The notes: generated by a model not told the origin, from the letters alone. A stretch of 64,000 nucleotides of DNA from JANNRR01 sp031401675 (GCA_031401675.1 JANNRR010000198.1:8584-72583), one strand, 5' to 3'. Counted from the first letter of the stretch, positions 17,974 to 26,146 are shown. Numbers and translations: made by a program.

Positions 17974-18768
17974 CTAAAGTCCCTGATGATCTTCTGGAAA
18001 GCGCCAGTTTTCCGCTGCATTCGCAATGGCCCGTACCGTCTCTGTCACACGCGGCACCAGCAATGCCAGCGCATCAAGGCTGGAACGCGACGGGGTCGAG
18101 GTGACGGAAAGCGCGCCCATCACCAACCCTGTTCGGGTCAGAATCGGCAAGGCGATGCAAATGATGCCGGGTTCATGTTCCTCGTTGTCGAAGGCATAGC
18201 CGCGTTTTCGAATCACCTGCAACTCGGCGACCAGGTCATCACGCGTCGTCATTGTGTTGGCGGTAAAGCTATGAAACGACTGCCGCTCGATTGCGCGGGC
18301 TTGCACGTCGTGCGGCAAGAACGCCAGCATCACCTTGCCGACGCCGGTGCAATAGGCCGGGCCGATCTTGCCGGCCTGGCTGAACATTTCAACAGCCCGC
18401 GTCGCGTGCCGCTTGTCGACATAAAGCACTTGCGCCTGATCCATCTGGGCCAGGTGAATGGTTTCCCCCACTTCACCCGAAAGCGCATCAATCCAAGGCC
18501 TTGCGATTGGCGCGAGCGAGCTTTGCGCCCATGCCGCATGGGCCAGACGCACCAGCCTGATCCCTACGGCATAGCAATGCCGATCCGGGTCATAGGCCAG
18601 CATTCCCTGATTGGTCAGCGTCTGCAAAAAGCGGTACATCGTGGCTTTGGGGTAGGGCCCGCTGGCCAGAAGTTCGCTGAACCGCATCGGGCGTCCGGCC
18701 ATGGCAACCCTGTCCAGCACATCAAGTGCCTTGCCTACCGTGCCGTCGCCCGGCCCCTCGTCGCCCAT
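17974..18768 (-). CDS. IclR family transcriptional regulator
   Basis: A 264-residue regulator. The N-terminal winged helix is at VGKALDVLDRVAMAGRPMRF to FLQTLTNQGMLAYDPDRHCY (residues about 10-66). The C-terminal ligand-binding domain includes ETIHLAQMDQAQVLYVDKRH and PAYCTGVGKVMLAFLP, both typical of IclR proteins. It lies between the ATPase gene and the divergent binding-protein gene, so it most likely represses or activates this importer in response to the transported compound or a derivative. Confidence 0.92.
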   Translation of the reverse strand: MGDEGPGDGTVGKALDVLDRVAMAGRPMRFSELLASGPYPKATMYRFLQTLTNQGMLAYDPDRHCYAVGIRLVRLAHAAWAQSSLAPIARPWIDALSGEVGETIHLAQMDQAQVLYVDKRHATRAVEMFSQAGKIGPAYCTGVGKVMLAFLPHDVQARAIERQSFHSFTANTMTTRDDLVAELQVIRKRGYAFDNEEHEPGIICIALPILTRTGLVMGALSVTSTPSRSSLDALALLVPRVTETVRAIANAAENWRFPEDHQGL

Positions 18769-18817
18769 AGCGCATCAACCCCCGCTCCCAGTTGACAGCC
18801 TAGACGATACGCGACAT

Positions 18818-18846
18818 AGTTTTCAACATTCAAGACTAAGTTTCAA
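18818..18846. promoter_or_regulatory. Possible IclR operator (direct repeats)
   Basis: AGTTTTCAA (18818-18826) and AGTTTCAA (18839-18846) are direct repeats spaced 21 bp, two helical turns, in the 104-nt region between the divergent IclR and binding-protein genes. Position and phasing fit a regulator site, but no IclR consensus is strict enough to prove it. Confidence 0.35.
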
Positions 18847-18872
18847 ATAGTGGAACCAAAAGGGAGGAAACC

Positions 18873-20102
18873 ATGGTCCATTCCAAGATAGGCGCCGCTG
18901 CGCTTCTTGCAGGCTTGCTTATGGCCAGCACTGCAATGGCGCAAACGCGCGAACTGAAGTACTTCGCCGACTTCGACCCGATTCCGCTGGCAGCTTTCGA
19001 GGCCATGATTGCAGATTTCGAAGCCGCAAACCCTGAAATCGACGTGGTTCTGCAGAACTTCGATCACGAAGGCTACAAGACCGCCATCCGCAACTTCCTG
19101 ACCACCGATTCGCCCGACCTGGCGAACTGGTACGCCGGCAACCGCATGGCCCCGTTTGTCAAATCCGGCCAGTTCCAGGACGTGTCGGATGTCTGGGAAG
19201 CCAATGGTCTGAGCGACTCGCTCGCGTCGGCTAAGGCGTCGATGACCATCGACGGCAAGCAGTGGGGCGTACCCTATACCTACTACCAGTGGGGCATCTA
19301 CTATAACAAGGACGTGTACAAAGCCGCTGGCGTCGAAGTGCCGACCACGTGGGATGCGTTTGTCGCCAACTGCGAAAAGTTCAAGGCGGCCGGCATCGAC
19401 TGCCTGACCACCGGCACCTCGGCGCTGTGGCCCGGAGCCGGCATTTTCGACTACATCAACATGCGGACCAATGGCTACGAGTTCCATATGGACCTGACCG
19501 CCGGCAAAGTGGCGTGGACCGATGACAAGGTGCGCGCGACCTTTGCCGAACTGGGCAAGGTGCAGCCCTATATCACTGCAAACCATGCTGCCATCGACTG
19601 GCAGGATGCGGCGGCACTGCTGGTGCAGGGCAAGGCTGCGAACTACGTCATGGGCAACTTTGCCGTGGGCGTGTTCAAGGAAGGCGGCATGACCAACGAC
19701 AGCCTCGGCTTCATGGTGTTCCCGGAAATCACCCCCGGTATCCCGCGCGCCGAAGAAGCCCCGACCGACACCATACACATCACGGCCGGGGCCAAGAACG
19801 TGGCTGATGCCAAGACTTTCCTGGCATTTGTCGCACAAGCCGACGTTCAGACCAAGCTGAACGCCGCTTTGGGTCAGTTGCCGACCAACAAGAACGCGTC
19901 TGTTCCGCAGGACGACCCGTTCCTGGTGGCCGGATTCGAAACTCTGTCGACGGCCTATGCGCTGGCGCAGTTCTTTGACCGTGACGCGCCCGCCGAAATG
20001 GCAAAGGCCGGAATGGAAGGTTTCCAGGAGTTCATGGTCAAGCCGGAACGTCTGGACGCGATCCTTGAGCGCCTGGAAAAAGTCCGCGGTTCCGCGTACT
20101 GA
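18873..20102 (+). CDS. Carbohydrate ABC transporter substrate-binding protein
   Basis: A 409-residue periplasmic protein. The signal peptide covers residues 1-24 (hydrophobic AALLAGLLMASTAMA, cleavage after AMA before QTREL). The mature part matches the SBP_bac_1 family of CUT1 importers: DLANWYAGNRMAPFVKSGQF, WGVPYTYYQWGIYYNKDVYK and the hinge-type SALWPGAGIFDYINMR. AGGGAGGA upstream is a strong ribosome site. It binds an unidentified sugar or sugar-like ligand and delivers it to the permease pair downstream. It is probably the most highly expressed gene of the operon, as a stable hairpin follows it. Confidence 0.93.
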   Translation: MVHSKIGAAALLAGLLMASTAMAQTRELKYFADFDPIPLAAFEAMIADFEAANPEIDVVLQNFDHEGYKTAIRNFLTTDSPDLANWYAGNRMAPFVKSGQFQDVSDVWEANGLSDSLASAKASMTIDGKQWGVPYTYYQWGIYYNKDVYKAAGVEVPTTWDAFVANCEKFKAAGIDCLTTGTSALWPGAGIFDYINMRTNGYEFHMDLTAGKVAWTDDKVRATFAELGKVQPYITANHAAIDWQDAAALLVQGKAANYVMGNFAVGVFKEGGMTNDSLGFMVFPEITPGIPRAEEAPTDTIHITAGAKNVADAKTFLAFVAQADVQTKLNAALGQLPTNKNASVPQDDPFLVAGFETLSTAYALAQFFDRDAPAEMAKAGMEGFQEFMVKPERLDAILERLEKVRGSAY

Positions 20103-20111
20103 ACCAGCCAT

Positions 20112-20144
20112 TGACGGACGCGCCCGAAGTTGGTGCGTCCGTCA
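20112..20144 (+). promoter_or_regulatory. Intercistronic hairpin after the binding-protein gene
   Basis: A perfect 10-bp stem, TGACGGACGC with GCGTCCGTCA, and a 13-nt loop, without a T-run. It lies just after the binding-protein stop and 70 nt before the first permease. Such hairpins stabilise the upstream mRNA and limit expression of membrane genes in ABC operons. Confidence 0.7.
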
Positions 20145-20213
20145 GTCCCGGCCCCGGGCTTTGGCTGCGGGGCTGTTTCCTTCCTTCGACAGCGATCTGA
20201 ACCGGGGGGTCCG

Positions 20214-21101
20214 ATGTCCGCCTATTGGAAAAGCAACCAGCGCCGGCTTGCACCGTGGCTGTTTCTGGCACCCGGCATGGCCATGTTCCTGATCTACGTG
20301 ATCATCCCGATTTTCCAGTCGATGTGGCTGTCGTTCTACGACTGGGACGGTCTGGGTGAAAAAGTCTGGATCGGTGCCGCGAACTATGTCGAACTGTTCG
20401 ACGACGAAGCCTTCACCACCTCGCTGAAGAACAACGTTCTCTGGCTTGTCCTGTTCCTTCTGGCGGTTCCCGTCGGCCTGTTCATGGCGATCTTTCTGAA
20501 CCAGACCGTACGCGGCATCCGCATCTACAAATCGCTGTTCTTTTTCCCTTTCGTCATCTCTCAGGTCGTTGTCGGCCTGATGTTCGCCTGGTTCTACGCC
20601 CCCAACTTCGGCTTGCTGTATCTGCTGACGGAATTCCTGTCCGGCACCGGCATCGCGGTTCTTGCCGATGAAAACTACGTCAACTTCGGCATCATCGCCG
20701 CCGGGCTCTGGCCGCAGATCGCCTATGTGATGATCCTGTATCTGACCGGGCTGAACAATGTCGCCCCCGACCAGATCGAGGCTGCGCGGCTGGACGGTGC
20801 CAAGGGCTGGAAAATGCTGTGGTACGTCATCATCCCGCAACTGCGGCCCGCCACCTTCATTGCGGTCGTGGTCACGGTCATCGGCGCGCTGCGGTCGTTC
20901 GATCTGGTATCGATCATGACGTCCGGCGGCCCCTACGGCACCTCGCGCGTGCTGTCCTACTACATGTACGAGCAGGCATTGTCGGAATACGGCTACCGCA
21001 TGGGTTATGGCGCGGCCATCGCCGTGGTGCTGTTTGGCATCATGATGATCTTCATCTCGGGCTTCATCTGGAAGATGTGGCGCGACGAAACGGAGCGTTA
21101 G
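20214..21101 (+). CDS. Carbohydrate ABC transporter permease (MalF/UgpA type)
   Basis: A 295-residue inner-membrane protein with about six transmembrane helices, the first being WLFLAPGMAMFLIYVIIPIF. The cytoplasmic EAA loop is present near residues 193-215: DQIEAARLDGAKGWKMLWYVIIP, which docks to the ATPase. The frame is open upstream, but the ATG at 20214 follows a G-rich ribosome site and gives the usual N-terminus. It pairs with the permease that begins three nucleotides after its stop codon. Confidence 0.92.
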   Translation: MSAYWKSNQRRLAPWLFLAPGMAMFLIYVIIPIFQSMWLSFYDWDGLGEKVWIGAANYVELFDDEAFTTSLKNNVLWLVLFLLAVPVGLFMAIFLNQTVRGIRIYKSLFFFPFVISQVVVGLMFAWFYAPNFGLLYLLTEFLSGTGIAVLADENYVNFGIIAAGLWPQIAYVMILYLTGLNNVAPDQIEAARLDGAKGWKMLWYVIIPQLRPATFIAVVVTVIGALRSFDLVSIMTSGGPYGTSRVLSYYMYEQALSEYGYRMGYGAAIAVVLFGIMMIFISGFIWKMWRDETER

Positions 21102-21104
21102 GCC

Positions 21105-21950
21105 ATGTTTCCACGCCCCATCGAACAGACTTCGCGCGCGACCCAGATCATGTACAAGGTGGCGCTGCCCGTTGCGCTGATCCTTTGGCTGTTCCCGCTG
21201 CTTGGCGTCGCCCTTACGTCGCTGCGCCCGGCCTCTGACCTGGCGCAGGGCAATTATTTCGGCATGCCTTCCTATATCGCGTTCGAGAATTACGCCGATG
21301 TGTTTCGGAAATCAGCCATCGGGCAATACATCCTGAATTCGTTCAAGCTTACGATCCCGGTCGTCTTTGGTGTCGTGGCGCTGTCGACGATGACCGGCTT
21401 TGCGCTGGGTATCTACAAATTCCGCTTCAACATGCTGATTTTCTTTGTCTTTGTCGCGGGCAATTTCGTACCTTTCCAGATCCTGATGGTGCCGGTGCGC
21501 GACATGACGGTCAATCTTGGCCTGATCAACACCACCACCGGCCTTGGCCTGTTCCACATTGCCTTTCAAACCGGATTCTGCACCCTGTTCATGCGGAACT
21601 TCATTAAGGCCCTGCCGTTCGAGTTGATCGAGGCTGCCCGGGTCGAGGGCATCACCGAGATCAAGATTTTCTGGTACATCGTCGTGCCGCTGATGCGCCC
21701 GGCCATCGCGGCTTTGTCGGTTCTGGTGTTCACCTTCATCTGGAACGAGTATTTCTGGGCCACAGTCTTGACCACCTCTGCCAGCATCCAACCCGTGACC
21801 GCTGGCCTCAACTCGCTGAACGGCCAATGGATTGCGCAATGGCACCTGGTGTCTGCCGGGTCGATCATTGCCGCCTTGCCGCCGGTTCTGATGTTCTTTC
21901 TGATGCAGCGGCACTTCATCGCCGGCCTGACGATGGGTGCTGTGAAGTGA
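21105..21950 (+). CDS. Carbohydrate ABC transporter permease (MalG/UgpE type)
   Basis: A 281-residue inner-membrane protein with about six helices. The EAA loop reads ELIEAARVEGITEIKIFWYIVVPLMRP (near residues 173-199). The C-terminus, LMQRHFIAGLTMGAVK, is the classic end of MalG-like permeases. It completes the importer: binding protein, two permeases, and the ATPase on the other strand. No catabolic enzyme is attached, so the substrate cannot be named. Confidence 0.92.
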   Translation: MFPRPIEQTSRATQIMYKVALPVALILWLFPLLGVALTSLRPASDLAQGNYFGMPSYIAFENYADVFRKSAIGQYILNSFKLTIPVVFGVVALSTMTGFALGIYKFRFNMLIFFVFVAGNFVPFQILMVPVRDMTVNLGLINTTTGLGLFHIAFQTGFCTLFMRNFIKALPFELIEAARVEGITEIKIFWYIVVPLMRPAIAALSVLVFTFIWNEYFWATVLTTSASIQPVTAGLNSLNGQWIAQWHLVSAGSIIAALPPVLMFFLMQRHFIAGLTMGAVK

Positions 21951-22263
21951 CAGGGATCGGCTTGGTCTGAGCCGGCTCCGGCGATCTGATGAGGGCTTTG
22001 GCCGGCGAGGCGCGAATAGGTCTTCGCTCAAGGGTTGCAGCTTTGCACCGGCGGATATCGACCCGAACCGGCTGGCCGAATCCAGGGGGGTAGTGCAAAT
22101 CGGTGTAATTGTGGCCTGCACCGGCCATGACCGGCAAGAAGGATCCTTGACGCGGCAGATGCAGCATCGGGTGATTTTCCGCCGGCAATGATTATTCGTG
22201 CTTCCGGGGGAATAGATTTCCGGCTGGCGCGTTCTTTCCTGGTGGCGGCCCAAGAGGCAGACC
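21951..22263. other. 313-nt intergenic region before the sigma operon
   Basis: Short open frames on the minus strand (for example 21916-22188) have no recognisable features and overlap the permease end. The only functional element I can support is the sigma-factor promoter at 22209-22233. Confidence 0.5.
22209..22233 (+). promoter_or_regulatory. ECF-type promoter of the sigma/anti-sigma operon
   Basis: GGAAT at 22209-22213, a 16-nt spacer starting AGA, then CGTT at 22230-22233. It ends 30 nt before the sigma start codon. The same element with the same spacing occurs upstream of three exported-protein genes nearby, so autoregulation by the encoded sigma factor is likely. Confidence 0.8.
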
Positions 22264-22770
22264 GTGACAGATGTATTTCGGCGTGACCTGGTCGCGCTTG
22301 TTCCAAAACTCCGGCGGTTCGCGCGCAGCCTGGTCGGCAGCGTGCAGGACGCCGATGATCTGGTGCAGGCGGCTTGCGAAAAGGCGCTGCGCAATGCCGA
22401 CCAGTTCCGCGTCGGCACACGGATGGACAGCTGGATGTACCGCATCGTCCAGACCCTTTGGCTGGACGACCGGCGGCGCAACCGCACGCGCGGCACGACG
22501 GTCGACCCCGAGGAAGCCTACCTGAGTGACGAGGGCAAAGCCGCCCGGCTGCCCGAAGACCGCATGATGCTGGCGCAGGTGCGCGTTGCCATGGCGGCTT
22601 TGCCCGAAGGCCAGCGCGAGGTGCTTTCGCTGATCGCGGTCGAAGGTCTGAGCTACAAGGAAACCGCCGAGGTGCTAGACCTGCCGATCGGCACAGTGAT
22701 GAGCCGCCTGTCCCGCGCCCGCGAGGCGCTTTTGCCCAAGCTTGGCCTCAGCGAAGGACGCCAGCAATGA
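22264..22770 (+). CDS. ECF-type RNA polymerase sigma factor
   Basis: A 168-residue sigma-70 family protein with only regions 2 and 4. Region 2 includes RFARSLVGSVQDADDLVQAACEKAL and RMDSWMYRIVQTLWLDDRRR; region 4 includes LPEGQREVLSLIAVEGLSYKETAEVLDLP IGTVMSRLSRAREAL, a helix-turn-helix. The start is GTG at 22264, preceded by AAGAGG. It overlaps the anti-sigma gene by four bases (ATGA), so partner and inhibitor are made together. The shared upstream elements predict recognition of GGAAT and CGTT, close to the alphaproteobacterial EcfG-type pattern, though this protein is an independent small ECF factor. Confidence 0.93.
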   Translation: MTDVFRRDLVALVPKLRRFARSLVGSVQDADDLVQAACEKALRNADQFRVGTRMDSWMYRIVQTLWLDDRRRNRTRGTTVDPEEAYLSDEGKAARLPEDRMMLAQVRVAMAALPEGQREVLSLIAVEGLSYKETAEVLDLPIGTVMSRLSRAREALLPKLGLSEGRQQ

Positions 22771-23525
22771 TCCGGTTTACCAAGATGGACAAGGACCGTC
22801 TGGCCGCCTTTGTCGATGGCGAGTTGTCGCCCGAACAGGCGGCGGCCGTGGTCATGCATCTGGCGGACCATCCGGACGATCAGGCCTATGTCGATGACCT
22901 GATGGCCGCCAATGCGGCCTTGGCCGAGGCGTTTTCGGGTGCCCTGCTCGAACCGGTGCCAGTGCCGCTGCGCCGCCTGATCATGGGCGCTGCCCCCGAG
23001 GCCGAGGTGGTGCCTTTTCGCCGCAGTTCGCCGGTGCGGTCCGCGACCGCCCTGTGGGGCGGACTGGCAGGCGGGGCGGCTTTGGCGGCCGGTCTGGCAT
23101 TGCTGGTGGTGCTGCCAAAGGCCGACGTGCATGATCTGACGCCGGGCCAACTGGCCGCCGACAGCCCGCTGGTCCAGCTGCTGGCCACGCTGCCGTCCGG
23201 TGCGCCGCAGGCACTGGACGACGGGGGCGAGGTCATGATCCTGTCTTCCGTCCCCACGCCCACCGGCTTTTGCCGCGAGATCGAAGTGATCCACCCTGAC
23301 GCATCGCGGCTGGAGGTGGCACTGGCCTGCACCGACGGGGCGGGGTGGTCGGTCGAGGTGGTGATCGCCGAGGATCTGGCGGATGCGGCTCTGTCCGAGG
23401 GTTTCGGCACCGCCAGCGGGGACGAGGCGCAGGGCTTCACCCCCTTTCTCGACCGGATCGGGGCGGGCGCGTTCCTGAGCCCCGAAGATGAGGCCACGGC
23501 CATTGCCAGAGGCTGGGCAAAGTAG
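22767..23525 (+). CDS. Membrane-anchored anti-sigma factor
   Basis: A 252-residue protein. The cytoplasmic N-terminus, MDKDRLAAFVDGELSPEQAA through HLADHPDDQAYVDDL (residues 7-50), resembles anti-sigma domains of the ChrR/zf-HC2 type but lacks the zinc-binding His-Cys set. One transmembrane segment lies at about 92-116 (LWGGLAGGAALAAGLALLVVLP). The remaining 135 residues would be periplasmic, with two cysteines (GFCREIEV and ALACTDG) that could form a disulfide. It presumably holds the sigma factor inactive until an envelope signal arrives. Coupled translation with the sigma gene supports this. Confidence 0.85.
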   Translation: MIRFTKMDKDRLAAFVDGELSPEQAAAVVMHLADHPDDQAYVDDLMAANAALAEAFSGALLEPVPVPLRRLIMGAAPEAEVVPFRRSSPVRSATALWGGLAGGAALAAGLALLVVLPKADVHDLTPGQLAADSPLVQLLATLPSGAPQALDDGGEVMILSSVPTPTGFCREIEVIHPDASRLEVALACTDGAGWSVEVVIAEDLADAALSEGFGTASGDEAQGFTPFLDRIGAGAFLSPEDEATAIARGWAK

Positions 23526-23706
23526 CAGCACGAGGCCCGCACCTCGCATGCGCCGACCGGTTCTGCCGGGCGGCGTTTTGGTCTGACTGGTGTGGCGCGG
23601 ACTGGCCGATACCCGCGCCATGGGGGACCGGTCAGGCGGGCGCGGTACCGGTCCGGGTCTTTGCCCGGCCGCCTCGGGAGGCAATCCGCCAAAAGCAAAC
23701 TTTCCG

Positions 23707-23731
23707 GGAATAGACCGCGTTGCGGTGCGTT
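23707..23731 (+). promoter_or_regulatory. ECF-type promoter of the Asn/Ser-repeat protein gene
   Basis: GGAAT at 23707-23711, spacer of 16 starting AGA, CGTT at 23728-23731. The surrounding TTCCGGG is also shared with the sigma promoter. It lies 47 nt before the chosen start codon. Confidence 0.8.
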
Positions 23732-23778
23732 GTTTCTGTACAGACCCCCGGCCAAGGCCGCACATGAAAGGAAAGACC

Positions 23779-24147
23779 ATGAAACTTTTCAATAGCCTGA
23801 TGACCGCCTCCGTGCTGATCGGTACCGCACTGGCACCGGTGCTGGCGCAAGCCGGCACTGTCCGCAACAACCTGCCCTTCTTCCCGGCGGAGGTGTCCGA
23901 TGATCTGGTGGAGCAGGTCGACTTCAAGGTGAAGACCAAGGGCAGCAAGGCGACACGGGCTTTGCGCGACGGGTCGAGCAATACGAACTCGAACTCGAAC
24001 TCGAACTCCAACTCGAATTCGTCGAGCAATTCGTCATCCAACTCGAACTCGAACTCCTCGAGCAACAGCTCGTCGAACTCCTCGAGCAACAGCTCTTCGA
24101 ACAGCTCGTCCAACTCTTCGTCGGACAGCGACGGCGACGACGACTGA
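23779..24147 (+). CDS. Exported Asn/Ser-repeat protein
   Basis: A 122-residue protein of unknown function. Residues 1-26 are a signal peptide (hydrophobic LMTASVLIGTALAPVLA, cleavage after AQA). Residues about 27-65 are an ordinary folded-looking stretch (NNLPFFPAEVSDDLVEQVDF). Residues 66-114 are almost only serine and asparagine, alternating NS and NSS units, and the last residues are acidic (SDSDGDDD). The start at 23779 follows AAGGA; an in-frame ATG at 23764 is an alternative. It has an ECF-type promoter and a strong terminator, so it is a single-gene unit. The repeat is built from near-identical codons and should be prone to length change. Confidence 0.8.
   Translation: MKLFNSLMTASVLIGTALAPVLAQAGTVRNNLPFFPAEVSDDLVEQVDFKVKTKGSKATRALRDGSSNTNSNSNSNSNSNSSSNSSSNSNSNSSSNSSSNSSSNSSSNSSSNSSSDSDGDDD
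23974..24120 (+). repeat. Low-complexity Asn/Ser codon repeat
   Basis: 147 nt made of AAC and TCG/TCC/AGC codons in short periodic units (6-nt AACTCG and 9-nt variants). It encodes residues 66-114 of the exported protein. The complementary strand reads as a Glu/Leu/Phe-rich open frame, which is an artefact of the repeat. Confidence 0.85.
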
Positions 24148-24171
24148 TCCTGCCCGGCCAATGCGACCTGG

Positions 24172-24201
24172 ACCGGCCCCCTTGGGGGCCGGTTTGCGTT
24201 T
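24172..24201 (+). terminator. Rho-independent terminator after the Asn/Ser-repeat gene
   Basis: Nine-base stem ACCGGCCCC with GGGGCCGGT (24172-24180 and 24185-24193), CTTG loop, followed by the T-rich TTGCGTTT. It begins 25 nt after the stop codon. Confidence 0.8.
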
Positions 24202-24275
24202 GGGCAGCTGCCAGGCAAACCCGCGCAACGACAATGCCGCCCATCAATGGGTCGGCATCGGTTGGTGCGTCCGGG

Positions 24276-24983
24276 TCAGCGTTGGGCGCGTGCCGCTGTC
24301 CGGTACCAGCCTTCCGAAGCCTGGGTGTTGCGCAGCACCTTCTGGCGCACGGCAGCCTCCTCGGGCGTCTCGGCGCGGATATCGGCGGCGATCTGGGCGC
24401 TGTCGCGGCGGAAGGGGATGACCTGCACCAGCGGCGAGCCTTTCTCGATCACGTGCATCCCGTCCGCGCCGGTGGCAAAGAACGGGAAATGGATGGGCGA
24501 GCGGTAGGTGTCGGTGTCGACGATGCCTGCCGCCACCTCGAACACACCGTTGGGCCGGTTCAGCGGCTGCACGAACAGACAGGACCAGCCTGCGGGCGTG
24601 GCGATGGTCCAGTAGTTGTGGAATTTGCAGGGTGGCCGCGCGCCGAACGGGTTGCCCTTGACCTGATGCGCACCGTGGTTCGATACCAGCGTGCGGTCGA
24701 AATCCCAGCCGGCATCGACGCGTGACCCGTTCTCGCTGATGTCCAGCCGCACGGTGGCGGGCAGAACGATGATCCAGCCGGTCGTCATCGCATCCAGAAA
24801 CGGCATGCAGCGCTTGACGGTCAGGCCAGTGTTGTTCAGCCCGGAAACGCCATCGTCCACCGCAGGCAGGCGGCGAAACCAGTCGGGCAGATAGGCTTTG
24901 GCGGGCACCGGCGGGGCGATCACCCCGTGATCCTCGGGCTGGCAGGTGAAGGTGACTTTGGGGGTGGGGCGCAGGCGCAGCAT
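24276..24983 (-). CDS. Conserved protein of unknown function (DUF6065-like)
   Basis: A 235-residue soluble protein without a signal peptide. It contains VIAPPVPAKAYLPDWFRRLP near the N-terminus, VKRCMPFLDAMTTGWIIVLPA (residues about 56-76), and FHNYWTIATPAGWSCLFVQP and HFPFFATGADGMHVIEKGSPL later on. I recall this layout under DUF6065, a group of unknown function, but could not check. GGAG nine bases before the ATG supports the start. It is the only gene of the 22-28 kb block without the GGAAT/CGTT element, so its membership of the regulon is doubtful. Confidence 0.65.
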   Translation of the reverse strand: MLRLRPTPKVTFTCQPEDHGVIAPPVPAKAYLPDWFRRLPAVDDGVSGLNNTGLTVKRCMPFLDAMTTGWIIVLPATVRLDISENGSRVDAGWDFDRTLVSNHGAHQVKGNPFGARPPCKFHNYWTIATPAGWSCLFVQPLNRPNGVFEVAAGIVDTDTYRSPIHFPFFATGADGMHVIEKGSPLVQVIPFRRDSAQIAADIRAETPEEAAVRQKVLRNTQASEGWYRTAARAQR

Positions 24984-25043
24984 GGGGGTTTTCTCCGGGT
25001 CAGGGGCACAAGTCAGGGGTGCTGAGCGAGGGGAGTGCGGTTT

Positions 25044-25064
25044 GGGGTTGGGGTTAGGGGTTGG
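25044..25064 (+). other. G-rich tract with G-quadruplex potential
   Basis: Three GGGG runs separated by TT and TTA, then TTGG, in the 167-nt gap between the DUF6065-like gene and the RTX gene. It resembles a telomere-like quadruplex motif on the plus strand. The role is unknown. Confidence 0.4.
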
Positions 25065-25100
25065 TGGCCAGGTCCGGCTGGCAAGGTTCGGCAGAATGCC

Positions 25101-25129
25101 AAGAAGGGCGCATCCCTGCGGATGCGCCC
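25101..25129 (-). terminator. Rho-independent terminator of the RTX gene
   Basis: Ten-base perfect stem GGGCGCATCC/GGATGCGCCC (25106-25115 and 25120-25129) with a four-base loop. On the minus strand it is followed by TTCTT. It lies about 20 nt beyond the RTX stop codon. Confidence 0.75.
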
Positions 25130-25150
25130 CCCCGGTTCATCGGACAGTTG

Positions 25151-26146
25151 TCAGAGGAATTCGAAGCTGGGCGCATAGCCGAAGTCGAAGGCGTTGCCCA
25201 AGTCGAACGGTTGGGTCACCCCGTTCAGGGTCATGGTCTGCCCGGCAAAGGCGATCGTGGTCCCCGTTGCCCCGATGGTCACGGTGATGTCGGCCAGACC
25301 CAGCCCCAGAGCGCCGTTGAACGCGATCTGGTCGCCCTCCAGCGCGTTGAAGTCCGTCGCCGTGTCGCCATTGCCGAAGACGAAGGTATCGCCACCCGTA
25401 CCGCCGGTCAGCCGGTCGCGCCCGGCGCCCCCGTCCAACAGGTCGTTGCCGGCATCGCCAATCAGCCGGTCTGCGCCCGCGCCGCCCAGCATCCGGTCAT
25501 CGCCATCGCCGCCACGCACAAGGTCGTTGCCATTGCCCGCGTCGATCCGGTCGTTGCCATCGCCACCCGCCACGGTGTCGTTGCCACCCAGCGACCGGAT
25601 CGTGTCGTTGCCCTGACGCCCATCCATCGTTTCGGCGGCATCGGTTCCGGTCAGCGTGTTGTCCTGCGCATCGCCGATCAGTTGCGGTAGGGGCGGGTTG
25701 ATGGTGCCGGGCGTCGGGCTGAAGCCTCCGGCGTTGCCGAAGACCGGCGAAGTGCCGCCGATCAGGGCCGCATCCGCGACCACGATCTTTTCCAGTTGCA
25801 ACCCGGCATAGGCTCCGCCAAGCCCGGCTGCGGGCGCTTCCGAGATGTAGAAGAAGTCGCTGCCATTCTTGGACTGGTCGGGATCAACATCCAGCGGGTT
25901 GGCGGTCGAGACGCCAAAGGTGGTGACCTGGCCGGTTGCGGTGGTGACGGTCAGGCCGGTCACGGCCCCTGCGCCACCAATCAACTGCCCGGTGATCGGG
26001 TCAAAGGTGGCGGGCGCGAAGGTGATCTTTACCGTGTCGGTCGCCGCGAACCAGACGCGGCCGATTTCGACAGTGGTGGTGCCGGCATTGGGGTCGAACT
26101 GAAGCGCTTCGCCGATCTGGTTGCCGCGCAGGGTGAGGGTGGTCAT
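25151..26146 (-). CDS. RTX (hemolysin-type calcium-binding repeat) secreted protein
   Basis: A 331-residue acidic protein. The start at 26146 (MTTLTLRGNQIGEAL) follows AAAGG with eight-base spacing. Residues 1-150 form a domain I do not recognise. From about 155 to 245 come RTX nonapeptides such as GGDGNDRIDAGNGNDLVRG and GGAGADRLIGDAGNDLLDG, which fold as a calcium-filled beta-roll. The C-terminus DTFVFGNGDTATDF to the final PSFEFL is a type I secretion signal layout. There is no N-terminal signal peptide, so export by a TolC-type ABC system encoded elsewhere is expected. It has its own GGAAT/CGTT promoter. Confidence 0.9.
   Translation of the reverse strand: MTTLTLRGNQIGEALQFDPNAGTTTVEIGRVWFAATDTVKITFAPATFDPITGQLIGGAGAVTGLTVTTATGQVTTFGVSTANPLDVDPDQSKNGSDFFYISEAPAAGLGGAYAGLQLEKIVVADAALIGGTSPVFGNAGGFSPTPGTINPPLPQLIGDAQDNTLTGTDAAETMDGRQGNDTIRSLGGNDTVAGGDGNDRIDAGNGNDLVRGGDGDDRMLGGAGADRLIGDAGNDLLDGGAGRDRLTGGTGGDTFVFGNGDTATDFNALEGDQIAFNGALGLGLADITVTIGATGTTIAFAGQTMTLNGVTQPFDLGNAFDFGYAPSFEFL

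Noticed and set aside
22653..24218. 521-codon minus-strand open frame with a Glu/Leu/Phe-rich run
   Set aside because: It is the antisense of the Asn/Ser codon repeat and of the sigma/anti-sigma genes; the acidic run is simply the complement of AAC/TCG repeats, and no ribosome site or domain supports it.
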